Assembly: GCF_000315795.1 (NCBI RefSeq)
Contig: NZ_ANHY01000018.1
Location: 1 to 64,000 of the forward strand
Direction of reading: 5' to 3'
Length of the DNA stretch: 64,000 nucleotides
From: Caenispirillum salinarum AK4
Lineage (GTDB): Bacteria; Pseudomonadota; Alphaproteobacteria; Rhodospirillales; Rhodospirillaceae
The stretch's first letter is position 1. Each line of letters begins with the position of its first letter. A program made the position numbers and the translations under genes. The notes under the pieces are model-generated. The model worked only from the letters and a program-made list of their open reading frames with translations. It had not been told where the DNA came from and ran no database searches. Below, one piece after another: positions 1 to 9,564 of the stretch.

Positions 1-370
1 CGCGATGACGCCGCGGCTTCTACACCATCTCCTGGGACACGATCCTGTAAAGAAATCGGTGGATGCTCAGCAGAGGGAGTCCGGCAGGATGTCCGGCGTT
101 GCATGTGGGTTCCCAATTTCGCGGGAATGACGAGTATTTTTCGCGCTATAATAACAGGTTAAAAAAATCGGTCGCCCCTGCGGAAGCAGGGAGCCGCGCA
201 CTCCGTCAGCCGCCCTCGCGACGCCTCTGCTGGCACCCGGCCGATTTCTTGCCCCCCTCTTTCGCAGGCGCTCCGGGTTACATGCGGCAAGCCCCGTACC
301 CACTCATCACACTCTGAAGGGATCGGGAGCACCAAGCCGCAAGAGGACCGCGATCCCGCATCGTCGGCGC
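1..370. other. Non-coding stretch at left edge
   Basis: No convincing gene is seen. The reading frames crossing this stretch have no recognisable protein and overlap short palindromic repeats. A short AT-rich patch around 131-170 contains TATAAT at 147-152, but no matching -35 box is obvious. The stretch lies downstream of the CheZ-like gene on the minus strand. Confidence 0.5.
105..194. repeat. Two short dispersed palindromic repeats
   Basis: Positions 111-126 read as a small hairpin (TCCC...GGGA around AATTTCGC), and 174-190 as a second one (CCCTGC...GCAGGG around GGAA). Their sequences resemble the short dispersed intergenic repeats of the 'tcccgcgaaagcggga' and 'cctgcgaaagcagg' type common in alphaproteobacterial genomes. 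That family link is from memory. What is seen directly is only the two inverted repeats in non-coding DNA. Confidence 0.45.
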
Positions 371-748
371 CTACCTGTTCCCCAGCAGGCGGTCGACTTC
401 TTCCTGCGAGAGGCCCTTGGGCTTGTCCATGTCCTGGGCGTCGTCGCGGGCCTGGCCGGAGGTCAGGGCGTCGGCCACAAGCCCCTTGTTGTCGGCAAGG
501 TGGCGCAGGAAGCGGTTGACCTTGCGGATGCGCTGGCCCGTCAGGTCCTGAAAGGCGCAGGCCTCCATGATCCCCTCCAGCCGCAGCAGCGTGCTCTGGT
601 CGGGGTTGCGCTCCATCAGAAGTTCCGCCAGGCCCAGGATGCGGTTGACCGCGCGCTCCTGCTCCGTCACCGCAGCTTCCAGATTGCGGATGGCGGCCAC
701 CAGGGCGGCGTCGACCTTGTCGGCGGGAGGCATAGGGCGGGGGCTCAT
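371..748 (-). CDS. CheZ-like protein phosphatase, short
   Basis: The 125-residue protein carries the CheZ signature CAFQDLTGQRIRKV in its middle. The Asp and Gln of QDLTGQ are spaced as in the catalytic pair that dephosphorylates CheY-P. It is shorter than enterobacterial CheZ (about 214 aa) and ends in LSQEEVDRLLGN. That tail resembles the CheY-binding peptides of FliM/FliY and the C-terminal CheY-docking helix of CheZ. It probably acts in the cytoplasm on a CheY-type regulator. No chemotaxis genes lie nearby, as it sits downstream of infC. The family call is good and the partner is unknown. Confidence 0.75.
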   Translation of the reverse strand: MSPRPMPPADKVDAALVAAIRNLEAAVTEQERAVNRILGLAELLMERNPDQSTLLRLEGIMEACAFQDLTGQRIRKVNRFLRHLADNKGLVADALTSGQARDDAQDMDKPKGLSQEEVDRLLGNR

Positions 749-770
749 CGCGTGGATTCCACAAGCGGAA

Positions 771-797
771 ACGGCCGCCCGGTGGTCGGGCGGCCGT
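771..797 (-). terminator. Strong hairpin downstream of infC
   Basis: A perfect 11-bp stem (771-781 with 787-797) encloses a 5-nt loop. It lies between the infC stop and the start of the CheZ-like gene on the minus strand. The T-run is weak (TTCC on the minus strand), so it may be a terminator, an attenuating hairpin or an mRNA-stabilising structure. Confidence 0.5.
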
Positions 798-887
798 CAA
801 AACTGCACCAGGGTCGCGGCGGAGGACAAGGACGGACGTCACAGGACGCGCCGGTTTTCGCCCGCCACTGGCACGGCCGCGCGCACA

Positions 888-1409
888 TCAGCGCGGGGCC
901 ATCACCATGACCATCTGGCGGCCTTCCATCTTGGGGTGCTGTTCGACCTTCGCGACGTCTTCGAACTCGTCGCGCACCCGCATGAGAACCTTCATGCCCA
1001 GGTCCTGGTGCGCCATTTCACGCCCCCGGAAGCGCAAGGTGCACTTGACCTTGTCGCCGGCCTCCAGGAAGCGCTTCACGTTGCGCATCTTCACCTGGTA
1101 GTCGTTCTCGTCGATGTTGGGCCGGAGCTTGACCTCCTTGACCTCGACGACCTTCTGCTTTTTCCGCGCTTCCGCCTTCTTCTTCTGGGACTCGTACTTG
1201 AATTTGCCGTAGTCCAGAATCTTGCAGACGGGCGGATCGGCGTTGGGCGATACCTCGACGAGGTCGAGCCCCGCTTCCTCGGCCATCTCCAGCGCCTCGC
1301 GGATATGCACGACGCCCACCTGTTCGCCTTCGGCGTCGATCAGGCGGACCTGCTGCACGTTGATCGCATCGTTGACGCGCGGTCCTTCCTTGGACGGCGG
1401 CGCCATCAT
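888..1409 (-). CDS. infC: Translation initiation factor IF-3
   Basis: IF-3 binds the 30S subunit, prevents premature 50S joining and checks the initiation codon. The 173-residue product has the N-terminal IF3 domain ([14 protein letters not shown]..., about residues 12-80), a basic linker rich in Lys ([13 protein letters not shown]) and the C-terminal domain beginning [12 protein letters not shown]. Two adjacent ATG codons open the frame, so an AUU start as in E. coli is not needed. The gene follows thrS on the same strand, a common arrangement. The usual downstream rpmI-rplT pair is absent and a CheZ-like gene follows instead. Confidence 0.96.
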   Translation of the reverse strand: MMAPPSKEGPRVNDAINVQQVRLIDAEGEQVGVVHIREALEMAEEAGLDLVEVSPNADPPVCKILDYGKFKYESQKKKAEARKKQKVVEVKEVKLRPNIDENDYQVKMRNVKRFLEAGDKVKCTLRFRGREMAHQDLGMKVLMRVRDEFEDVAKVEQHPKMEGRQMVMVMAPR

Positions 1410-1593
1410 CGGCGGTCTAGCTATGAAACAGTCTCCCGTGTCTCAGAACACAAAAATGCGTGGACGCGTGCCGTGCGCGGCTCTCCACCGCGACCCTGGA
1501 AACCGGGACGGACGCCGCACGGGCCGGAACTCTTCCGGCCCGGGGAGCCCGTGGCGGTCGGGTCGGGCACGTGCCCGGTTCGTGTGAAACGGC

Positions 1594-3534
1594 CTACTCG
1601 GCCGCCGGCTGCAAGGCCGGCCGGCCCGGCATGGCCGCTTCGGCAGTCAGTGTAGCAACGAAGTCCTTCAGCGCAAGGACTTCCTGCCCCTTTTGGCCAA
1701 GCCGCCGCACGGCCACGGTGCCTTCCTCGGCCTCGCGTTTGCCGATGGCGATGATGAAGGGCACCTTGCGCAGGCTGTGCTCACGGACCTTGTAGTTGAT
1801 CTTTTCGTTCCGCAGGTCCAGTTCCGCCCGGAAACCGGCGCTTTTCAGCGTGTGCAGCACCTGGCGGGCATAGTCGTCGCCATCCTGGGTGATGGTGGTG
1901 ATGACCGCCTGCGTCGGCGCCAGCCACAGCGGGAACTTGCCGGCATAGTTTTCGATGAGAATGCCGATGAACCGCTCGAAGCTGCCCAGGATGGCGCGGT
2001 GGAGCATCACCGGCCGGTGCCGGCCGCCGTCCTCGCCCACGTATTCGGCATCCAGGCGCTCGGGCAGCACGAAGTCCACCTGCAGCGTGCCGCACTGCCA
2101 GTCGCGGCCGATGGCGTCGCGCAGCACGAACTCCAGCTTGGGGCCGTAGAAGGCCCCCTCGCCGGGATTGAGCGTCCAATCCAGGCCGGCGGCCTCGGTC
2201 GCCTCCTTGAGCGCCGATTCGGCCTTGTCCCAGGTTTCGTCCGAGCCCGCCCGCACCTCGGGCCGGTCGGAGAACTTCACGCGGACATCGGTGAAGCCGA
2301 GATCGGCGTAAACCTCCTGCAGGAGCGTGCAGAACGCCTGCGTCTCCGCCGTGATCTGGTCTTCCGTGCAGAAGATGTGGGCGTCGTCCTGCGTGAAGGC
2401 GCGCACGCGCATCAGCCCGTGCAGCGCGCCCGAGGGCTCGTAGCGGCTGCACGATCCGAACTCGGCCATGCGCAGCGGCAGGTCGCGGTAGGACTTGATG
2501 CCCTGGTTGAAGATCTGCACGTGGCAGGGACAGTTCATCGGCTTGATGGCCAGCGTGCGCTCGTCCTCGGTCTGGGCCGTGAACATGTTCTCGCGGAACT
2601 TGTCCCAGTGGCCGGAGCGCTCCCACAGCACGCGGTCGACCAGTTGGGGCGTGTTGACCTCCACGTAATCGGCGTTTTCCAAACGGTCACGCATGTACTG
2701 CTGGAGCTTGCGGTACAACGTCCAGCCGGCCGGGTGCCAGAACACCGAGCCTTGCGCCTCTTCCTGCATGTGGAACAGGTCCAGCTCGCGGCCCAGGCGG
2801 CGGTGGTCGCGCTTTTCCGCCTCTTCGAGCATCGTCAGATACTCTTTCAGCTGCTTGTCGTTGGCCCAGGCGGTGCCGTAGATGCGCTGGAGCATCTCGT
2901 TCCGGGCATCGCCGCGCCAGTAGGCGCCGGCCAGCTTCATCACCTTGAAGGCCTTGGGCAGCTTGCCGGTGGACGGCAGGTGCGGGCCGCGGCAGAGGTC
3001 GAGCCAGTTGCCCTGGCGGTAGACCGTCACCTCTTCGCCCTCGGGCAGGTCGCGGATGATTTCTGCCTTGTAGTGCTCGCCCAGCTTTTCGAAGTAGGCG
3101 ATGGCCTCGTCCCGCGCCCACACCTCGCGGACGATTTTCTCGTCCCGCTCGATGATCTCCTGCATGCGCTTTTCGATCTTTTCCAGATCGTCGGGCGTGA
3201 AGGGTTCGTCGCGGGCGAAGTCGTAGTAGTAGCCGTTCTCGATCGCCGGGCCGATGGTCACCTGGGTGTTGGGATACAGCTCCTGCACCGCTTCCGCCAT
3301 GACGTGGGCGGCGTCGTGGCGAATCAGCTCCAGCCCTTCCGGGTCCTTGGCGGTGACGATGGCCAGCGCCGCGTCACGCTCGATGGGCCGGGTGAGGTCC
3401 CACAGGGCTCCGTCGACCTTGCAGGCCAGCGCGGCCTTGGCGAGGCCGGGGCCGATGTCCTCGGCGACCTGCAGGCCCGTGACCGGGCCGTCGTAATTGC
3501 GGACACTGCCGTCGGGCAGGGAAATGGCGACCAT
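1594..3534 (-). CDS. thrS: Threonine--tRNA ligase
   Basis: This cytoplasmic class II enzyme charges tRNA-Thr with threonine. At 646 aa it has the full family length: an N-terminal TGS domain, the editing (second additional) domain with [11 protein letters not shown], the catalytic core with [11 protein letters not shown] and [14 protein letters not shown], and a C-terminal anticodon-binding domain starting near LWLAPTQAV. The zinc ligands are visible: Cys in NCPCH, His in ALHGL and His in MLHRAILG. The ATG at 3532-3534 is preceded on the minus strand by GAGGAAAAGAG. It is transcribed toward infC across a gap of about 180 bp. Confidence 0.97.
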   Translation of the reverse strand: MVAISLPDGSVRNYDGPVTGLQVAEDIGPGLAKAALACKVDGALWDLTRPIERDAALAIVTAKDPEGLELIRHDAAHVMAEAVQELYPNTQVTIGPAIENGYYYDFARDEPFTPDDLEKIEKRMQEIIERDEKIVREVWARDEAIAYFEKLGEHYKAEIIRDLPEGEEVTVYRQGNWLDLCRGPHLPSTGKLPKAFKVMKLAGAYWRGDARNEMLQRIYGTAWANDKQLKEYLTMLEEAEKRDHRRLGRELDLFHMQEEAQGSVFWHPAGWTLYRKLQQYMRDRLENADYVEVNTPQLVDRVLWERSGHWDKFRENMFTAQTEDERTLAIKPMNCPCHVQIFNQGIKSYRDLPLRMAEFGSCSRYEPSGALHGLMRVRAFTQDDAHIFCTEDQITAETQAFCTLLQEVYADLGFTDVRVKFSDRPEVRAGSDETWDKAESALKEATEAAGLDWTLNPGEGAFYGPKLEFVLRDAIGRDWQCGTLQVDFVLPERLDAEYVGEDGGRHRPVMLHRAILGSFERFIGILIENYAGKFPLWLAPTQAVITTITQDGDDYARQVLHTLKSAGFRAELDLRNEKINYKVREHSLRKVPFIIAIGKREAEEGTVAVRRLGQKGQEVLALKDFVATLTAEAAMPGRPALQPAAE

Positions 3535-3889
3535 GGCGCTTACTCTTTTCCTCGTGTGGAGGCTGGAAATCTACAGGGAATCCCGCAGGGATCAACCCGC
3601 AAGACCGGCACGGCCAGAGGGCGGCGGAGACTCCGTCTTCGAAGGTCTGTCTGCGGGAGGGTCGGCCGGCGGCGTGCCGGCAGAAGCGCGGCTCAGGCCG
3701 CGGCGACCGCACCCGCGCCCATAGTTCGCGCGGCCGCCCCGCCACCGGAGAGACCGGCGCGGTGGTTCGGGCGGACGAAGCTGCGGATCGCGAAGGGCAC
3801 GGGGCAACGCCTCTGCGGCAGAAAAAGCGGGTGACCGGCTGAACTCTAGTGCGCACCCCCGGCCCTGTCCAGCCCGGCGCGCCGGCGCG
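3535..3889. other. Intergenic region upstream of thrS
   Basis: This 355-bp gap separates the thrS start from the end of the ABC exporter gene. It is GC-rich with several small self-complementary patches (for example GCCGGC...GCCGGC near 3665-3684). It should hold the thrS promoter, but no clear -35/-10 pair, T-box or small gene could be supported. Confidence 0.4.
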
Positions 3890-5728
3890 TCAGCCTGCCA
3901 CCGCGTCACCCAGGAACCCGCCCGACTGCCGCTCCCACAGGCGCGCATACAGGCCGCCCCGGGCGATCAGGTCATGGTGGCGGCCGTCCTCGACGATCCG
4001 GCCCTGGTCCATGACCACCAGCCGGTCCAGCGACGCGATGGTGGACAGGCGGTGGGCGATCGCGATGACCGTCTTGCCCTCCATCAGCGACGACAACTGC
4101 TCCTGGATTGCCGCCTCCACCTCGGAATCCAGAGCGGATGTGGCTTCGTCCAGCACCAGGATCGGGGCGTTCTTGAGGATCACGCGGGCGATGGCGATGC
4201 GCTGGCGCTGCCCGCCCGACAGCTTCACGCCGCGTTCGCCCACCTGCACGTCATACCCTTTGCGGCCGTGCGGGTCGCGCAGGTCGCGGACGAAGTCGTC
4301 CGCCCGCGCCAGCCGCGCCGCCGCCACCACGTCCTCGAACCCCGCCTCGGGCCGGCCGTAGCGGATGTTGTCGGCAATGGAGCGGTGCAGCAGCGCGGTG
4401 TCCTGGCTCACCATGCCGATGCAGGCCCGCAAGGAGTCCTGCGTCACGCCGGCGATGTTCTGGCCGTCGATGAGGATGCGGCCGCCCTCCAGGTCGTGGA
4501 ACCGCAGCAGCAGGCTCACCAGCGTGGATTTTCCGGCGCCCGAGACGCCGACCAGCCCGACCTTCTCGCCCGGCCGGATGTGCAGGGACAGGTCCTCGAT
4601 CACGCCGCCCTCCTTGCCGTAGTGGAAGGTGACGTGGTCGAAGTCGATGGCCCCCTGCGTCACGCGCAGGTCGCGCGCGTCGGGCCGGTCGGTCACGCTG
4701 TGGGCTCGGGCGATGGTTTCCATGCCGTTCTGCACCGTGCCGATGTTTTCGAACAGGGCGGTAATGGTGCGCAGGATCCACCCCGACATCTGGGTCAGGC
4801 GGATGATGAGCCCCGTCGCCACCGCGATGGCCCCGGCCGAGACGCCGCCCGCCAGCCACAGGTGGATGGTCAGCCCCACCGTCGCCACCAGCAGAAGGCC
4901 GTTGAGCACGGTCAGCGTCACCGTCATGTCGAAGATGGCGCGCATCATCACGCGGAAGGCGTCCAGGTGGCGCGTCATGCCGGCGTGGGCGAAGGCCTCC
5001 TCGCGCTCGGCATGGGCGAACAGCTTGACCGACAGGATGTTGGAATAGCTGTCGACGACACGCCCGGACAGGGCCGACGTGGCTTCCGACAGGTCGGCCG
5101 ACTTCTTGCGCACCGGCGGCACCATGCGCCAGACCACCCAGCCGTAGGCCAGTGTCCACAGCCCCACGGGCACCAGCAGCCACGGGTCCATGGCGGCGAA
5201 CAGCCCCACCGTGCCCAGCAGGAAGGTCACCAGGAACCACACGCCGTCGATGACGTTCACCACCGACTCGCGCACCGCCGGGCCGGTCTGCATGACCTTC
5301 TGGGCAATGCGCCCGGCGAAGTCGTTCTGGAAGAAGGACAGGCTTTGGCGCACCACCCAGCGGTAGTTGTTCCAGCGGATGTCGTCGGTGAGCGCCGGCA
5401 CGATGGTCAGGTTGATGAGCCCGCGCTGCACCAGAACCAGCAGCGGCCGCACCACCGCCGCCACCACGGCCATGCCCGCCAGCGCCCATCCGTATTCCGC
5501 CAGGAAGTCCTCGGGCGGGGTCTCGTTGGCCCAGTCCACCAGCACGCCCAGGAAGGCGAACAGCGCCAGCTCCGCCAGGGAAGCCAGACCGGCGATCACC
5601 AGCGTCAGGATCAGCAGCCCCTTCACCGGCTGCAGGAAGTGCCGGTAGAAGGCCGCCACCTGCGACGGCGGGCGCTTTACGTCGATGTAGTCCAGCCCGC
5701 GGAACAGGCGTTCGAAGAAGGCGTGCAT
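3890..5728 (-). CDS. ABC exporter, fused permease/ATPase (MsbA-like)
   Basis: A 612-aa half-transporter: an N-terminal six-helix membrane domain (about residues 30-320) followed by an ATPase domain. The ATPase has Walker A GVSGAGKST, signature LSGGQRQR, Walker B ILVLDEATSALDSE and the switch His in AIAHRLSTI. All are intact, so the homodimer should be active. Substrates of this family range from lipids to peptides and drugs, and nothing here decides. The ATG at 5726-5728 is chosen because AGAGGAG lies just upstream on the minus strand. Upstream residues in the longer open frame look like out-of-frame sequence. The DUF998 gene ends 32 bp upstream and may share the transcript. Confidence 0.85.
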   Translation of the reverse strand: MHAFFERLFRGLDYIDVKRPPSQVAAFYRHFLQPVKGLLILTLVIAGLASLAELALFAFLGVLVDWANETPPEDFLAEYGWALAGMAVVAAVVRPLLVLVQRGLINLTIVPALTDDIRWNNYRWVVRQSLSFFQNDFAGRIAQKVMQTGPAVRESVVNVIDGVWFLVTFLLGTVGLFAAMDPWLLVPVGLWTLAYGWVVWRMVPPVRKKSADLSEATSALSGRVVDSYSNILSVKLFAHAEREEAFAHAGMTRHLDAFRVMMRAIFDMTVTLTVLNGLLLVATVGLTIHLWLAGGVSAGAIAVATGLIIRLTQMSGWILRTITALFENIGTVQNGMETIARAHSVTDRPDARDLRVTQGAIDFDHVTFHYGKEGGVIEDLSLHIRPGEKVGLVGVSGAGKSTLVSLLLRFHDLEGGRILIDGQNIAGVTQDSLRACIGMVSQDTALLHRSIADNIRYGRPEAGFEDVVAAARLARADDFVRDLRDPHGRKGYDVQVGERGVKLSGGQRQRIAIARVILKNAPILVLDEATSALDSEVEAAIQEQLSSLMEGKTVIAIAHRLSTIASLDRLVVMDQGRIVEDGRHHDLIARGGLYARLWERQSGGFLGDAVAG

Positions 5729-5760
5729 GATGGGCGCGCGAGGCTCCTCTGTTACTGGCT

Positions 5761-6372
5761 CTACGCCTGCCGCGCCCGGCGGATCAACGCCAGGGACAAG
5801 GCGGCGATCCATCCCACGGTGATGAGCCCCAGGAACCGCTCGTAGGCGCCGTCCCAGGTGGTCGGCACCACGAAGAACAGCGGCGACAGCACCAGCCACG
5901 CCGCCGCGACGCCGAACCCGGCCGTCCGCCACGGACCGGACAGGAAGCGGGCATCGCGCAGGCCCGGCCCCAGCAGGGCGGCCTGCGCCAGGAACAGTAC
6001 GGCGAAGGCGTAGACGGCGTTCATGTGGATGACGAACTTCCCGCTGTCACGGTCACCGTATTCATTGTGGCCGGCGATCACGCCCAGGTCGATGCCCAGC
6101 AGCGCCAGGGCCGCGAGTCCGAGCATCCAGCTCGCCCGCCCGCGCCACCACGGCCACAGGCCGTAGGCGCAGGCCATGGCGCCGATGCCGAAGAGGATCA
6201 GCCCGGTGTCCTGGATCCACCCCCAGCGTCCGGCCGCAAGATCGCTGATGGTGTCGCTGATGGGATCGTGCTGCTCGTAGATGGCCACGCCCGCCAGGTT
6301 GGCGACCACCACCAGGACCGCGCCGGTCAGGCCGATCCAGCCGCACAGACGGGCCCGGCGCGCCCTGTTCAT
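5761..6372 (-). CDS. DUF998-like integral membrane protein
   Basis: The 203-residue, strongly hydrophobic protein has about six membrane spans, starting with ARLCGWIGLTGAVLVVVANL. It has the DUF998 look: the early motif QHDPISDTISDLAAG and the later HNEYGDRDSGKFVIHMN. Function is unknown. Its ATG overlaps the stop of the upstream FAD/Rieske gene (ATGA), so the two are almost certainly translationally coupled. This suggests that it serves the oxidoreductase, perhaps as a membrane anchor or electron acceptor. That role is inference. Confidence 0.7.
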   Translation of the reverse strand: MNRARRARLCGWIGLTGAVLVVVANLAGVAIYEQHDPISDTISDLAAGRWGWIQDTGLILFGIGAMACAYGLWPWWRGRASWMLGLAALALLGIDLGVIAGHNEYGDRDSGKFVIHMNAVYAFAVLFLAQAALLGPGLRDARFLSGPWRTAGFGVAAAWLVLSPLFFVVPTTWDGAYERFLGLITVGWIAALSLALIRRARQA

Positions 6373-7865
6373 TTTACCTCCCGCGGGCTGAGGCCCACCA
6401 TGGCGGGGCCGTGGATCACCGATCCGTCGGCGGCGAATATGGAGCCGTGGCAGGAGCAGTCCCAGGTGCGCTCGCCGTTGTTCCAGGTGACGGGGCAGCC
6501 TTCGTGCGTGCAGGTGGCGGAAACGGCGTGCAGGACGCCGCCGGCGTCGCAATGGACGGCCACGTCCTCGTCATCGATTCGGAACACCGCCCCCTGCCCC
6601 GGCGTCAGGTCCTCGGGCCTGTCGGGCTGGGGGACGTCCTCGGCCTCGCGCATGGGCGGATGGGCGCCGCCTGGCCACTCGCGCGGCTCACGCAGGGAAT
6701 CGTAGAGCACGGCGAAGGGGTTCTCGGCGCCGGTCAGCCGGTCGGCCAGGATCATGCCCGCCACCGTGCCATGCGTGATGCCCCAGGATGAAAAGCCGGT
6801 GGCCGTCCAGAGGTGCCGGCAGTCGCGACCGGCCGGCCCGACGAAGGGGATGCGGTCCTGGGCGTCGAAGTCCTCGTTCATCCAGCGGTATGCCATGGGA
6901 CCGGTGCCGAAGGTATTGCGCACGAAGGTCTCCAGGCCCTGAAAGACGGCCTCGGTGTCGCGTACCTTGCCGACGGGCAGACTTTCGCCGACGCAGATGA
7001 GCAGCCGCTGGCCGCCCTCCCACGGGGCCGACCGCAGGCTGTGGGTGGGCGCATCGACGCACAGATACATGCCCTCCGGCGCCATCTCCGCCGGGACGGG
7101 CACGGCGACCACCGCGTGGCCGCGCGGGCTGGCCTTGTGGTGGAAGTGGCCGGGGTCGACGATGGGCAGGTTGGTGGCGATGATGACGTCGGCCGCGCGC
7201 ACCGAATGTCCCCCGGCGGTGGTCACGACGCTGGGCTCGCCCTCGTCGATGCCGGTGACGCGAGTTTCCTGGTGGACGTGCCCGCCGTTGGCGTCCGCCT
7301 CCTCGGCCAGGCTGCGCAGATAGGGGACGGGGTTGAACTGCGCCTGGTCGTTGACGCGAACGCCAGCGGCGATGTCGTAGGGCTGGTCGCCGGCGGTGTC
7401 GATCCGGGCGGCGGAAAGGCCCAGCGACCGCGCGGCCTCGGCCTCGGCCTCGATCTCGGCGGCGCGGGCGGGATCGCGGGTAATGGTGACCGCAGGCACC
7501 GTCTCGTACCCGCACGCGATCTCGCGCTCGTGAACGAAGGCGGCGATGCGGTCCATGGCGGCGCGCTGGGCGTCGGCGTAGGCCTGGGCGTCGTCGCGGC
7601 CGTAGGCGCGGATCATCTGGTCGTAGATCAGCCCGTGCAGGGCGGTGATCTTGGCGTTGGACCGCCCGGTGACCTGCGCGCCGATCTGCCGCGCCTCCAG
7701 CACTGCCACGCTCTTTCCCCGGCGGCGCAGCAGCGCGGCGGCCGTGATGCCGGCCATGCCGCCGCCGACGATGCAGACGTCGACCTCCAGATCCCGGTCG
7801 AGCGGCGGAAAGGGCGCAGGCCGGCTGGCGGCGTTCCAACAGCTGTCGGCGATGGGGGAAGACAT
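6369..7865 (-). CDS. FAD-dependent oxidoreductase with C-terminal Rieske domain
   Basis: A 498-aa flavoprotein of the D-amino-acid-oxidase (DAO) fold. The Rossmann FAD-binding motif CIVGGGMAGITAAALL is near residue 30. The flavin-covering segment WTATGFSSWGITHGT follows near residue 370. A C-terminal Rieske [2Fe-2S] domain has CTHEGC and CSCHGS ligands and no break. Such fusions pass electrons from substrate via FAD to the cluster. The amine or amino-acid-like substrate is not identifiable. AGGAG lies upstream of the chosen ATG (7863-7865). A divergent hydrolase gene starts about 220 bp away and a coupled membrane protein follows. Confidence 0.82.
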   Translation of the reverse strand: MSSPIADSCWNAASRPAPFPPLDRDLEVDVCIVGGGMAGITAAALLRRRGKSVAVLEARQIGAQVTGRSNAKITALHGLIYDQMIRAYGRDDAQAYADAQRAAMDRIAAFVHEREIACGYETVPAVTITRDPARAAEIEAEAEAARSLGLSAARIDTAGDQPYDIAAGVRVNDQAQFNPVPYLRSLAEEADANGGHVHQETRVTGIDEGEPSVVTTAGGHSVRAADVIIATNLPIVDPGHFHHKASPRGHAVVAVPVPAEMAPEGMYLCVDAPTHSLRSAPWEGGQRLLICVGESLPVGKVRDTEAVFQGLETFVRNTFGTGPMAYRWMNEDFDAQDRIPFVGPAGRDCRHLWTATGFSSWGITHGTVAGMILADRLTGAENPFAVLYDSLREPREWPGGAHPPMREAEDVPQPDRPEDLTPGQGAVFRIDDEDVAVHCDAGGVLHAVSATCTHEGCPVTWNNGERTWDCSCHGSIFAADGSVIHGPAMVGLSPREVK

Positions 7866-8087
7866 GGCGCGGACCTCCTCGGGTTGCCATTGGTGCAAAG
7901 GCAATGCCGGCCGCACCCCCGGGGTTCGGCGGCAACCGCCGCGGAAGCGGCCGAAAGGAGGAAGCCCCCCCATCCGGAGCAAGCACGAAGGGCGCCTTGG
8001 CCGAGCCGGTCTTTCGAATATCCTGACAGCCGGCCTTGCAACCGCCGCGCCCTCCGCCCCATGCCGTTCCCGCGAAGGAGCCGTCCG

Positions 8088-9176
8088 ATGGCGACCGTCC
8101 ACTTCGCCACCAACCGCAGCTACACCACCGGGCCGGACGGCACCGTCACCTTCGGCACGCGCTTCCACCACGACGGGCCGGAGTTCATCCGGTTCGGATC
8201 GGCCGAGGTGGTCCGCAAGTCCGACGGCAGTTACGCGTGCCAGGGCTATCGCGTGGAGCCGGAAAGCGCCCAGACCAACCTTCTGGGCAGCACCGCCGTG
8301 TTCGACCAGCTGCGCAAGGCCATGCGGGAGGGCTGCACCGACACCCTGTGCCTCATCCACGGCTATGCCTGCGACTTCAAGACGGCGCTGGAGCGGGCCG
8401 GCGAACTTCAGGACAAGTACGCCTTCGACGGCAAGCCGCTCAACATGTTCGTGTTTTCCTGGCCGTCCGACGGCACGACGGAATTCCGGGCCTACGGCCG
8501 CGACCGGATCGACGCCAGCATGTCCGGCGTCGCCATGGCGCGGGCGTTTCTCAAGCTCCGGCGCTATCTCGTGGCGCTGTCCGAGCAGACGGGCCAGCCG
8601 CCGGACGGCTTCTGCAACCAGCGCATTCACCTGGTGGCGCACAGCATGGGCAACTACGCCCTGCGTCATGCCCTGCGGTCGGTGCGCAAGGAACTGGAGG
8701 GGGCGCCGCTGCCGCGCCTGCTGGACACGGTCTTCCTCATGGCGGCCGACGAGGACGAGGACGCCTTCGAGCACGACGCCAAGCTGGGCCTGCTGACCGA
8801 AATCTGCCGGCAGGTTCTGGTGTACTACAGCGAGAACGACCGGGCGCTGACCATCAGCGACGTGACCAAGGGCAACCCCGACCGCCTGGGCACCAACGGT
8901 CCGCGGGTCCTGACCGGGCTGCCGCGCAAGGTGAAGCTGATCGACTGTTCGGAGGTGGACTGGACCCGGCTGACCCACGGCCGGCACCAGTACTATCGCC
9001 TGCGGGACGAAGTGGTGACCGACGTGCGCGCCGTGCTGGCCGGCGTGCGGGCCGAGGACATGGCGTGGCGCAAGCGCGCGCCCAACGAGCGGGCGTGGCG
9101 GATCATGCCCGGCGGCGCCGGCCCCGCCACCCGCGACGAACCCAGGCTGCGGCGCGACCAGCTTGAACTGGCGTGA
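8088..9176 (+). CDS. DUF900-type alpha/beta hydrolase
   Basis: The 362-residue protein has the alpha/beta hydrolase nucleophile elbow in LVAHSMGNYALRHAL and the preceding strand CLIHGYACDF. After the elbow come TVFLMAADEDEDAF and VLVYYSENDRAL, matching the DUF900 family whose members begin with 'FATNR'. Here the second to ninth residues read ATVHFATN. No signal peptide is visible, so it is probably cytoplasmic. GAAGGAG precedes the ATG. It is divergent from the FAD/Rieske operon and shares a 222-bp promoter region with it. The substrate is unknown. Confidence 0.75.
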   Translation: MATVHFATNRSYTTGPDGTVTFGTRFHHDGPEFIRFGSAEVVRKSDGSYACQGYRVEPESAQTNLLGSTAVFDQLRKAMREGCTDTLCLIHGYACDFKTALERAGELQDKYAFDGKPLNMFVFSWPSDGTTEFRAYGRDRIDASMSGVAMARAFLKLRRYLVALSEQTGQPPDGFCNQRIHLVAHSMGNYALRHALRSVRKELEGAPLPRLLDTVFLMAADEDEDAFEHDAKLGLLTEICRQVLVYYSENDRALTISDVTKGNPDRLGTNGPRVLTGLPRKVKLIDCSEVDWTRLTHGRHQYYRLRDEVVTDVRAVLAGVRAEDMAWRKRAPNERAWRIMPGGAGPATRDEPRLRRDQLELA

Positions 9177-9217
9177 CACCCGCTTTCTTTCCCGGGCCGC
9201 GGTGCGGGCGCACGCAG

Positions 9218-9466
9218 TCAGTTCTTGTCTTCGCCCAGGCTCATGATGCCGATGCCCATGCCGACGGACCCGAAGGTGATGAACAGGCCGAAGAACAGCA
9301 GGATCATGTAGAGGACCGTGTTGTCACTGTTCCAGGCGAGCGTGCGAATTCCGCCCAGGTCCGTCGCCAGGACCAGGCCACCGAACAGGAACCCGCCGAA
9401 GGTGCCGTACAGCAGGTGCTTGAGCAGGAAGTCCAGCACATGGCGTTCATGAGGTTTCAGGGGCAT
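9218..9466 (-). CDS. Small two-helix membrane protein, unknown
   Basis: An 82-residue protein starting MPLKPHERHVLDFLLKH, with two hydrophobic helices: TFGGFLFGGLVLATDLGG near residues 20-40 and YMILLFFGLFITFGSVGMGIG near residues 52-74. It ends in a charged tail. The ATG at 9464-9466 has ACGAGGA upstream. An alternative GTG 39 bp earlier would add a disordered N-terminus. No known function. It faces the hydrolase gene tail to tail. Confidence 0.6.
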   Translation of the reverse strand: MPLKPHERHVLDFLLKHLLYGTFGGFLFGGLVLATDLGGIRTLAWNSDNTVLYMILLFFGLFITFGSVGMGIGIMSLGEDKN

Positions 9467-9564
9467 GAATGCGTCCTCGTCCGTCCCGGCGGTGGCTGAT
9501 GGCACCGGCAGCCTAGGCCGCCCGCGCGCCCTGCGTCATTGCGATTTGCCGATCGGCCCCGGCC

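Noticed and set aside
1693-3834. 713-codon open frame antisense to thrS
   Set aside because: It runs opposite to a complete thrS and has biased His/Gln/Val composition typical of GC-rich shadow frames. No start context or family.
3535-3889. T-box or other riboswitch upstream of thrS
   Set aside because: No T-box sequence or specifier stem was seen, and T-boxes are not expected in this group.
3974-5845. 623-codon open frame antisense to the ABC exporter
   Set aside because: Extreme His/Gln/Arg content and full overlap with a well-supported transporter gene.
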